Assembly (NCBI GenBank): GCA_034336665.1
Contig: JAPFBE010000013.1
Coordinates: 21,307,056 to 21,371,055, forward strand
DNA from: Luscinia megarhynchos
Lineage: Eukaryota; Chordata; Aves; Passeriformes; Turdidae
DNA: 64,000 nucleotides
Direction of reading: 5' to 3'
A program made the translations under genes and the position numbers. Every line of letters begins with the position of its first letter. The first letter of the stretch is position 1. Shown one piece after another: positions 49,701 to 60,110 of this stretch. Under the pieces are notes generated by a model that was not told the origin of the DNA, searched no databases, and worked only from the letters and a program-made list of their open reading frames with translations.

Positions 49701-52700
49701 GACAAGAACCTTTCTCTCAATCAAACCTGTCAAAAATTGGAAGATCTAGCAAGGTTAGTGGCAGTGTAAGTCTGACAGAAATGAGGTTTGGTGTCCTGTA
49801 GACAAACAACTCTTTTATTTTGCCTGTGTTTGAACAAAAGGGCCTTTCATTACAGAACTAGAACGTACAGAACAAGGTGACATAATATTTTCAAAATGAT
49901 ATAATAGAAACAAAGTGTACCAACTTCAGTGCTAGTCTTCAGTCGGGTTTTGTAATGAGCCCAAGTCAGAAACTGTTTTATGGTCAAAGGGCTCCTTTTC
50001 TATAACTTTCTTAGCAAATATTAGCTAGGACTGTAAGATTTTGTATTGCTACCGGGATTATCTATGATTATATAATGAGAGATCCCCTTTCTAATATTTG
50101 TGCAATTAGGCATAATTAAGTTTGTCAGAGGAATGTTAATTTCCTGATTTTTGGGTAAATAAAGAATCAATGTTAACATTGCACTAATCAGTACTAACTA
50201 ACATTTAATTTGTTTTGTTTCAAAGTCAGAGGTCACATTGTGAAACCGTTTGATAATATGCAACAAAAAAGCCTCAGCAAAATAAACAGAAGTTGGAGTA
50301 AAGATAACTTTATATTAACTGGTACTTTGCTGTCCTACTGTTCCATTTGTTGAGTTGTCCTGAAGCCAACAAAACATTGGTAAGAATCAGGATACAAATA
50401 TTACTTTAAGTAGTCTCTTGTAGTCTCAGAATGCATCGACATTTCTTATTAACACACTGTGGTAACATCACAGATGTTAGAACCATAAATGCCAGTATAC
50501 CTTTATGCATTCTGTTTCAGAAACAAAGTACCACTAGAGCTAAATGGAATTCTCACCACCTTCAGGAAACCATTTGAGGCCCAGTCACCAAGCAAGGGAA
50601 GAAAATCATGTCTGATAGAAATCCCACATAAATATTGAGCTACACAGCACACATCCATCCAACTGAGTTAGCAAATGAGTTTCAGCCTGAAATTCCTAGG
50701 GATTCCCAGAGTAAAGCTGCAATGTACCATAAAAATTCACCAGGGATTCTCAGATATGGGATTATGGAGGCAAACTGTGAGCAAGGTGTTAATGGTAACC
50801 TGATGAAGCACAGATATTCTCAGTTGCAAGAGCTGGGATTGCCTGTTTAGGCACCATATGCAGCTCATGCAAGCATCTTTAACACAGGTATGAGAAAAGT
50901 AGCCACAGGGTTATAATGAAGAGAATTTATGGGGCATTACTCTCCCAAATTGCTGTTTCAACATAAACAGTACTCTGGGCTCCAAGTATCAAAATGTGAC
51001 AATGCTGAAGGTCTACGTAACAGGATTATTTCTTGAGAAAAAAACAGTAAAGCAGTTTTCCATTTAAATGACTGACAACAGTCTTCAGAGTCAACACAGC
51101 TTGACACATCCAAGAATTCTTGTATTAGGAGACTGACTGGAAACAAACAAATATCAGCTCACATCTAATGCAGTCTTTAATTACAACCTCACAGTCAAGC
51201 AGGCTACAAGCTTTTTACATCCTAAATTAAAGCTGTAATTTTGGAGCACATGATGTCAACTACCAGGGAACAGAAGCACCAGTTCACCATACTGCTAAAA
51301 GTCAACTCAGTCTGACCCGTTTCAAAATATGAAGAAAAGTGATAAATTATGTCATTTTCTGGAGCAGACAAAATATAAAAATTGTGATGAATTTTTAGTG
51401 TTAGGTACTTAATGATGCTGGAAGTTCTCTGGGATAACTACAGGCTACTCCTCTGAGGAAAGTTATGTGCAAGACAAATAAAGCCCAAAAATCTGACTTG
51501 CAGTTTCTATCCACATTCATGTTACAACACCATCCACAGGTCTCAAAGCTTAAGGTTATCCATTCCTATCTACAACAAGAGTTCACTTTCAGAGGAATGA
51601 GAATACTTGCTCACAATAGCTCAAAGGTGTTCAAATCCCTGCCAGACACTAACACTTCATTCCATTCATTTTAATGGAAAATAGATGTCCAAATTCCCAA
51701 AGACAGCCCTTTTACCACTGGGCCTAAAGAAAGAGATTACTTGAAAATATCTTTTTATCACAAGAGAAGACAGGAAAAAAAATTCCAATTAAAATTGGTG
51801 GAATTGATCAAAGAATGAAAGCCATCAAGGAACGAGACAGGCAAAATGGGGAATAAAATAAGGGAAAAGTGCATAAAGTTACCTCAGTCTCCTCAAGGAG
51901 TAAAAAGAAAAAAAACTTCCTGTTAGAGTAAAAGAATATGTTTCAAGTTTGTTTTCTAATAGCTAAAAAGAAGAGTAGATTGAAGACTAGGAAGTGGATT
52001 GAAAACTGTGGCAAAGGCAGACCATAAAGCTGGAAGTAAAACACTGTACCATGAATTACTCAATTGTCACAATTAAATGGCCAGAAATTACTTGAGTGTT
52101 TTAGGAGAAGCCATAAGCACCCCTAACATCACAGATTTTACTTTGAAATGAAATCCTTCTGCTCAAAAAAATTCCAAGGCAATACTCCTTGAAAAAAATA
52201 AACTTAACACTTCAAAAAGTATCTCCTACAGCAGTCTTTGTGCTTGTTATGGAAATCTGCACACATCTGGGAAGGGCAGTGGATTGTGGCATGTAATTTT
52301 AAAAAGTACAATAAAAAAAAAAAGGCTGAGTTTCAGCCTTTACCCTGCTCCTCTTAGCACCTTCATTCTCCAACTCCTCCCTGCTAACTCAGCCTTTCAG
52401 TCCTCGCTTGTCTCACATGCCCTCAAGATTAGATCCAGTCCTTGGAATTTCTAAGGGTCTAAGACCATTCCTGTGGGGATAAAGAATGACTCGATGGATA
52501 AAGAACCAACCATCCCACACAGTTACCCTCCACACATTTCTCCCTCCGTGGCCATGCTCGCAACCCACAGAAAGTTTTTTGGCAATTCCTGCAGTACCTG
52601 ACACGTCCTTCTCACTCTTAGAGCAGTAGATGCACTTCCATCTTTGAGAAAATGTCAATAAACAGTTTAAATAGTTACTTGTGAAACTGAGAGCTAGATT

Positions 52701-52750
52701 TTCATTTAAGAAAACTACACCTAAGATTGCACAGACAGGATAATCCTAGT
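46791..52750. other. Non-coding stretch, possible conserved part at about 49.4-50.3 kb
   Basis: Nearly 6 kb without a recognisable exon or transposon. A strong acceptor-like pyrimidine tract ends in CCTAG at 49460, and a donor-like AGTGTAAGTC lies near 49768, but no coding frame joins them. About 49990-50190 is rich in homeodomain cores, including a bicoid-type GGGATTA at 50054-50060 and GCAATTAGGCATAATTAAG near 50103. That is the only part that reads as possibly regulatory. Confidence 0.45.
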
Positions 52751-52905
52751 ATCATAGAATGGTTTGGGTTAGAAGGGACCTTAAATATCACCCAGTGCCA
52801 TCCCCCTGCCTCGGGCAGGGACATGGTTCACTAGACCAGGTTGTTCAAAGCCTCACCCAACCTGGCCTTGCACACTACTAGCACATGGATGCACACTACT
52901 TTGCA
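52751..52905 (-). mobile_element. 5'-truncated avian CR1 retroposon, minus strand
   Basis: The plus strand begins ATCATAGAATGGTTTGGGTT, the reverse complement of the CR1 3' terminus with its ATTCTATGAT unit. It continues AGAAGGGACCTTAAATATCA, then a CCCCCTGCC...GGGCAGGGACATGGTTCACTAGACCAGGTTG block, then a CCTGGCCTTG block, all in the order of the bird CR1 3' untranslated region. CR1 inserts lack target-site duplications and are usually cut off at the 5' end, as here. Low divergence in the first 120 bp marks it as the youngest transposon in the window and is the best evidence that the DNA is avian. The last 40 bp or so are diverged. Confidence 0.95.
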
Positions 52906-54920
52906 GCTATGAGAGAGACTGAAAAAAGAAAGAAACAAACAAAAATCCCCAGAGACAAAAAAAGGCAATGAACTATTGAGGAACCCTAAATATGATAAAT
53001 ATGAACAAAAGCAGCACAAACGGTATGGTTCTGTTAAATTAGCATATTTTTCTTTTTTCAGCAGCTGAAAGCATCTGAGTTGCCCTGGCTTTTACAGGGG
53101 GGCTCCCCATGCTCTCCCATGTAAACACCAAACCAAAATTGACACAGATGTGATTGGTGAGACAGAGCCCTGACAGACAAAATTATACATGTTTCAAAAG
53201 CAGAAATACATATGACCAAAGATGGCCTGCTCAGCCCATCACAATAGACCTAGGGAAGATGTTATTACATTTTGCTGCAGGGGTTGCTTATTATATATAG
53301 TTTGGCAAAGAGTCCATGAGTCATGTTACCTATATTTACAATGTCAGATACAGAAACAATCCCGTGGTGACTATTCAGGATCTGACACTTAGAAATGTTT
53401 ACATGAAAATAACAAAGAATAGGAAGAAGTGATGTTTGAAAAATCAGGCTCTATTTTCTATCTGTAAATGAGAAATTTAAACATTCTAAGGCTCAACAGA
53501 AAAGTGACACAAGTAAGGCGGTTCTGTCCCTCTTAAAAGACAGTAAAAAACGTAAACTCTTGCTTTCCTACTTACATGGGGAATAACACTTTCAGGGCCT
53601 GATGAGAGAGATGCTGCTAGTGGATGGAAACATTTTTCAGATTATGCTAAAAAGAAAGTAATAAATGAAACAAATTTTGAACATGAACATAAAGTACTTC
53701 TAGTATCTAAAAACTTCCATTAAATAATCTGAGTATTCTGTAACAAGTCTAACAAAAGCCAGCACTCTCACACAGGTTTTACATCCTAGCTGTTAAATCT
53801 AGACTTCAGGCTTCTTGCTCTACTGTCAATATTAAAGATACCAATATTACAAACTGGAGCTTAATGGTTAAGACACATAAAAATATTAATTTATCTGAGT
53901 TCAAGAGAAGTTGGAGAAAGCAACAAGTGTATGCATGTACCAAAGTAACAAAACCAAGATAATTCTTTAACACTATAATGTAGGCTTTGTCAGAATTGTT
54001 CAAGAAGTTAGGATGACATCATATCCATCTCAAAAAATGCAGACAATTCATTTCTGGAGACTCTTCCATATAAGATGTTCTTTTAAGTGAAACTACTGAA
54101 GCAGGACTTTGATGAATTTGATGATCCTGAAAGTGGGATGTTTTAATGCTGTCATTATCATTATTAAACATAGCTGTAATGATGATTTAAATCTGTGTTC
54201 CAGACCTCCTAGATGCTCTTAAACATTAGACACCTTTGTGTCTTGAAGACCCAGAAATAAGCTTACCAGTTGATTATGCTGCAAAGAAAAGCTCTGTTTA
54301 GCAAGACAGATGCAATCTTATTTTCTCGTAATGATATTGTCTTCAGTGGAACACAAAAGGAGCAATTGATAGCAATGATTGAAACATTTCTTTTAGAGAC
54401 TTGTAAATTCAGCTGTCCACTACAAGAGCCTCCAAGAGAAGAAACGGGAAGATAATAAAAGAAAAAGTAAAAGCATTGAACAGTGACATTAGCCCAGGTT
54501 GGCTATCTGAACATGACAAATGATCTCCTAATGACCACAAGTTTATGGACAATGAAATGTATGTCTTTGTATGCTGCTATTAAAAAATGAAAACCACTGG
54601 TATCAGTGCAGTGTTACCAAATAACCATCCAGCAGTGAGAAATGCATAAGAAAGATGACTTAGCTATTTGATTAGACAGGAAAAAACAAATTTTAAACAA
54701 AAATGTTTAAAACTATTTCTTCTGTTTCTGATATATGGTTGCTCAGTGCTGCATTTCAGCCACACTCAGTGAAAATGTAACAGCCAAACCTGTACTATAG
54801 AGCCTAAAGACAAACCTGCTATCACCAGCAGGCTGGATAACTCAAGTGAAAAAGGGTAACCTGAGTAAAAAGTAGCCCTGGTTCCCAGAGACAGTCAGTG
54901 TTCCTCTCAGGAGCACGTGA
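52906..54920. other. Non-coding stretch, possibly the decayed upstream part of the hAT element
   Basis: No gene recognised. If the element at 54921 was once complete, its transposase N-terminal half and left inverted repeat should lie here, but I could not read any block with confidence. Confidence 0.45.
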
Positions 54921-55560
54921 TTCTGTGTTTGCATCAACAAGTGTCTTGAAATTTGCACTGAGAACAAGAAGGACTTTGATCAAAAAATAGCACACATTTT
55001 TCTCTGCAAGGAACTTTACAGAGAGGTACTAAATTTACAAAAGCAGTTGAAGGAGGTTTCAGAGGGACTTGACAGATTACAGGCTGATGACACTACCATT
55101 ACAGCCTCAGTGGAAATGTGGTTTGATCTAATTAACAACAAAGAAGTAGAACCACCGAAGAACAAAATTAAAAAATTATTCAAAGACTCTTGGAAGCTTT
55201 CCATTTCATAGCCACCAGAACGGATTCGAAATGCAGACGGATGGGATTAAACCCAGGATAAGATGTCAGTGTTGGGACAGGCATTGAACATTTTCCAGGT
55301 ATCTCAAACATTCTAAGATTAAAAAATGAAGATACATATTTTACCCTCAATATGTGATTAAAAAATGGATTTAATTGAACACAATTAATTTCATCATGCA
55401 GGTGGAAAATACAGATGTTAAATTAGGGCAGACAAGATGGCTGAACTTAGAAATGCTGGATTTTAGAACAGATGCATTGCTGTCCAGCCAACTCAGCATC
55501 ACTTTTTACATGTTTTTAGTTTATTCATGTCACTTTCATTGAAACTATGTAACAGCATAG
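54921..55560 (+). pseudogene. Broken hAT-type transposase remnant (C-terminal part)
   Basis: An open frame of 96 codons (54921-55208, ended by TAG at 55209) lacks a start. It holds a charged helix (KELYREVLNLQKQLKEV) and then RLQADDTTITASVEMW, which resembles the helical part of hAT transposases that reads about LQ.D..T..DAVE.W. In another frame (from about 55196) FHFIATRTDSKCRRMGLNPG fits the next hAT block (FHFIANLLDPKY-like), up to TAA at 55259. In that second frame, 55484-55501 encodes PANSAS, the start of the C-terminal dimerisation motif (PA.SA..ER.FS). Three blocks in correct order with stops and a frameshift indicate a dead cut-and-paste transposase. A domesticated gene is unlikely given the breaks. 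I did not see the terminal inverted repeats or 8-bp target duplications. Confidence 0.55.
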
Positions 55561-58500
55561 GTGCTAAAATCAAAGAATCTGGTGAAGTGCACCAATATGC
55601 AGAGTTAGATATAAAGCCTCATAGACCTAAATTTTTTCACAAACTACAGAGACTGTGAAGATGTTCTTAAGTACAGAATCACACACTTTGCATTTTAGGC
55701 AACGTGTCTTTTTGTGTTCAAGGGATAAATATGCCCATAAAATACATCACATCATTTGTGTGAACTGTTTCAGTGGATAATATACTGCATTTGAGTGTTT
55801 CCTACAATAGGCTTTTGCAGAAAAAAACCCTAAAAAAGTCATGCTGGGGAGAAAAATTCAACTTTGATACACTGGCTGTTTCCACATACAAGTTTTCTCT
55901 CCACACCCAACAAAGAACACATACCTCAGCTGAACAATTGTAAGCATATGTTAGCTATGCCAATATCCTGTGGAAAGAAACAAAGAGGCTTTAACTTATT
56001 TTTACCTGAGAGAATCACATAACCACGAAAGTTTTTCCTTGAGAATTTCAAGTCAAGTTGGGATTACTGTACTTCCCTCTTTGGGAAGTTGTATGATTAT
56101 TAATCTTATAATTAAAAAAGTAAAAGTTAATGAGGAAACACGTTAACATCAGATGATTTACAGGCCTATTAATACTAAAAGTGCATTGGGAACAAAAAAG
56201 GGGCAAAAGGAAAAACCCATTGAGTAATCCAGTTCTGATGAAACGCTGGACAATTTTGAGACTGATAAAGTGAGTCACTGCCAACTGACTCAGCATGACA
56301 GCAGCAGTCCATTGTTGCCTTCGGACCGAAGGAAGCAAGCACGCAGTTGGTTCAAACCGGATTTGTCCTTTCACTAAAATGTGCTATTTCCACCATCTTC
56401 CTCTCCTCTTCTCATGTCTTCCATGAGACCCTCTGGTGTCTCCAGTACACACTGCATTTATTAAGCCCTGCAGTATTCAGCTAGCATTGGATACTACACA
56501 CATTAAGCCCTCAGATGCAGCATGTTACAAAATTAACTTAAAAGGCTGGAATGCAGCTCCATTTTTAAGTCCCAGTATATTTATATTTCACATATGGTTT
56601 TCGCTAGGCTATTCACAGGGGGGACTATAAAGCATCTCAACATGTGAAGTACTCTTGTAAACCTCACTATGTCCTCAGCTGCACTTACTGTCCTCAGGCA
56701 TGGGGGATGTTGTACTCGAAGCATTAATATGTATATACGTGCTGCTTTTTACATCCACGTTTCCTTCTGCTTGTAGGTTTGGCAACAGCAGGACGGCTGA
56801 ATTCAACTCAAAAAAATGGAATTCCTGTTTGTCTCCAAGGCTTTCCAAAGATTAATTTCTGCCAGTCACTGCAACTTCCCTCCAGTACCCTCTGAAGCCA
56901 ACAAAACAAGGAGAGCTCAGCAGCTCCCATGGGGCTCGGGACCCTCCAGGGTCTGGGCAACAGAACTAAACAAAATGTACAGCCCCGGTCCTTGAGCTCT
57001 CTCAGTTATATGAGAAGAGTTTCCTTTAATACTGCAATCAAGTGGAATTTACATTGTTAACATACACAAGACTGACCAAGAGAAAGGCTCACCTGTTGCA
57101 CAACATTGCATGGAGTGCACAGGGTAATGTTAAACAATCTGGTTTGTGGCTCTTTGCTTTCTCCATACCATCATTCACTATCTTCTGCTTTTCCAATTAA
57201 ACCTGCTTCTCCTGAAGTCTGTCTGAAATATGAAAGTCATGTTTTGAGGTTTTTTACTAGGGATTATTAGAGTCTTAGAAGTCTACTGATTTTATTGTAG
57301 CTTTATTAAAGACTCTTAAAAATAAAACTAAATTGTTTTTGAGAAGAAACAAGCAAGAAAGATCTATACTTATTCAAGCAGCTAAAGCATACCCAGCTAT
57401 TATAATTTTTTTAAATGAGCATTTTGCCAAAAGGAACTATACCACATCAAAAATTGTCATGCCAGGTGAGAAAAACTCAGAACTGAAGGATAAGATAGGT
57501 AATCAGCAAATATGGCTTATATTCAACTTGACAGGTGACTTGAACTAAATCAGTCAATATCTTTAAATATGAGTTTATCCAGTGGAGAAAGATACTAATG
57601 CCTTCCTATTTCAGAAGGGTGTCTTAAAGCTTAATTAATTGTTCATAAAGAACTCAGATTCTCAGATGAGAAGCATCAGAAAACACCAAAGTATTATTAA
57701 TCTCAGGTGCCAAAAAATTATCCCTGCTCTTGCATGGAATAGGTCTGAAATATTTGTAATTTCTATGATAGCAATATCCCCAGTCCAGTTTGCAAATGAT
57801 GAGAATTATCCAAGTAAAATAAATGTCTGGCCATCAGAGTAAACAAAGACATCATTTTACGAGTCCAATCTAAATTGTAGAGATAATCAATATGAGAATA
57901 GCAGTGCCCACAATGAAACCTGTATTAATTATGAAGAGAGTTTATGAAAGAAATTAATCATTATTATGGAGTTCGCTGTAGGAATTTAATAGCATGAGCC
58001 AATTCTACATGACTCTTATGATGCTTGAGGTCAAATATGCTGACTTTGAAATAAACTTTAATCTACTCTGAACTAACTTTGTATAAAAAAAGAAAGCTTC
58101 TCATAAGTTCCACTGTTCTGCCCAAAATAATAAATCTATTCTACCCCATAAGTGCGTGTGGTCTGATATGCCATCCTGAAAATAGATTCTAATGTCTCTC
58201 TTCCCTCCCTCTTTTTTTGTTTGCCTTTTTTTTTTGTTTAGATTGGTGCTATAGGAAAATTATATACACTGATTACAAGAGAAAATTTTATATGGGAGAC
58301 AAGTAATATATTTTTAAGCTTACTATGTTGGTTTTTTTTTTCCTTAAGTAACCACTCTTCCAAAACAAGCAGAGAAATGTTTATGGAAATAAAGAAACAA
58401 ATTATAACAATTTTAGGTAGCATACCACAGTCAAATAAATACCATTTTCTAATAAAACAAATTGGGAGAAAGCCTAGTTGAACTTAACCCATAGTAACCA

Positions 58501-59379
58501 AGAAAGCAGCTCAAGGGACTTTCCAGAAGCAGAACCATTCTTGAGAGCTAAAGATTCATATCCTTTGAAGAACTTCAGAATCTCTTTTGTAGGATTATAA
58601 ATTCTTCTATGACTGCAAGTGTTGAAAATGCTCAATGTGGGCTTAATTCCACCTCCAGTCAAGTCAAGTCCCAGTTGTGTTCAAAGGGAGAAGAGTGAAA
58701 CTGATGCTGAGGGCTTTTCAAAGGCCTATATTCTGTATTTATTTGTTTTTGTAAAGTTCATCTTACACAAAGTGAAAGAGGAAGGTGTAAGTAATAGGCC
58801 ATCTCACTGATGTAAAGTCCACACATGGCAAGAAGTCCATGGATCAGAAGTAGACAGGGAATTCTCAGGGGTTCTCTTGTTTGGGGTACTTCTGAGCCTG
58901 TGCATGTTTATGTGTTTGTGAAGGGAAAGAAGTCAAACCACTAGGATGCAGACAAGATGTAGAGGTTGACCACCCCTCCATGTGCATAGAGAGATGCAGC
59001 AGTAGTGTCCTCTTGCTTTTGCAAAATATGGGATTAGCCATTTTGGAGACTCCTAATAATGTATGTAAAGCTCACAATACAGTCAATAACAATTAGGTGT
59101 GCAACAGGAAGAACAAACTCTTAAAATTTAACAAGAACAGTCTCCAGTTAAAACAGACAAAAAGAGCTCAGTGTGAATATTTTCTGAGCTTCCTTTGTTG
59201 ATGCTGTAGGATTTCTTTATAATTGTACAATTCTGCTTGCTAAAATTCTCTTGGCAACTACAGACTTCCTTACTTCTGATCTCATCACACACAGATGGCT
59301 CAGGCTTGTAAAATATTATTAGGGGATGTGTTGGAGTGGCCTGAACATGGGTCATTCCAGCAGCATAATCTGACTCTCA
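55561..59379. other. Non-coding stretch, no gene seen
   Basis: No exon recognised. About 56985-57060 (GTCCTTGAGCTCTCTCAGTT onward) has likeness to an old amniote repeat whose palindromic core pairs gagtaactcc with ggagttactc, but it is too diverged to call. T-rich tracts at about 58211-58241 (ending in an acceptor-like GTTTAG) and 58331-58341 are present. Confidence 0.45.
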
Positions 59380-59528
59380 AGATTTCTCTGGATTTGTGTA
59401 ACCTTGAGTTCTGCCAGTTTCCCAACCTGCAAAACAGGAAAAGAGTCTACCTCCTAACAAAGTGATGAGAATATGTGAGTGAATATACATACAACTCTAT
59501 ATAAAAGGAAAAGTATTACTGCTATTTG
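59380..59528 (+). mobile_element. MIR SINE fragment, plus orientation
   Basis: GGATTTGTGTAACCTTGAGT (family: ctgtgtgaccttgggca) is followed by GCCAGTTTCCCAACCTGCAA (family: gcctcagtttcctcatctgtaa) and AACAGGAAAAGAGTCTACCT. Then comes GTGATGAGAATATGTGAGTG, and the 3' end reads ACTCTATATAAA...TATTACTGCTATT, matching the distal family part. This is the most complete MIR here. Confidence 0.7.
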
Positions 59529-59964
59529 GGAGAGTTAGATGGGATCATGTGGACTTCAGTTTTATACTCTTCTCTGAAACAAACACCAACATAGATCTAA
59601 GTAGTGCCTTTAGAAAAGCAAGGGATGAACTTCTGTATGTTTTTTAAACATTCTGTAGCATTTGCAAGTAAAGTCTGCTTAGAAAAGTTTTGAATAGCTT
59701 AATAATTAAACCAAAAATCTTTAGTTCTGAAAGTATTAACATTTACCACAGTGGATTTATTTTTCCAGTGGTGTCATAAATTCACAGTATTTACCAGTTC
59801 TGGTTTTCATAACAAGACTGTGGTTTTTATTTTGATCCCTGGTTAATTTATTGCTGCAGCACATCATTTTGCTTTTCTTTTGGAGGTTCTGAGGAAAAGT
59901 AATTCTTTACAGACACTGTTCAGATGGTATTTTTCAATTAAAAACACTTAAAGCAGAAAGGAAC
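59529..59964. other. Non-coding stretch, nothing recognised
   Basis: AT-rich sequence between two MIR-like fragments; no feature I can support. Confidence 0.5.
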
Positions 59965-60110
59965 GATTGTCTGGTGGGGGACTGAAGATCAGAGTTCAAT
60001 GCTTGGCTCTACAATAGACTCCCTGGGGAAATTTTCAAAGGCACAAATGGCAGGTTGGCACATCACTCCCATACTTGCTTTAGTGGGAGTTAGTTGCCTC
60101 TGAAAACCTC
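59965..60110 (+). repeat. MIR-like 5' fragment followed by a nested hairpin repeat
   Basis: The first part, GATCAGAGTTCAATGCTTGG then CTCTACAATAGACTCCCTGG, resembles the tRNA-related MIR 5' region (ggttcaaatcctggctctgcc). The following part has two nested inverted repeats. TTTTCAAAGGCA (60032-60043) pairs with TGCCTCTGAAAA (60095-60106) with one mismatch, and inside it ACTCCCA (60065-60071) pairs with TGGGAGT (60084-60090). The nested arms resemble a common old amniote repeat with gggagttaggc arms, whose name I cannot give with certainty. Confidence 0.5.

Noticed and set aside
56985..57060. Possible old palindromic amniote repeat
   Set aside because: Likeness is limited to CTCTCAGTTATA and a few following words, and the palindromic arms are not preserved.
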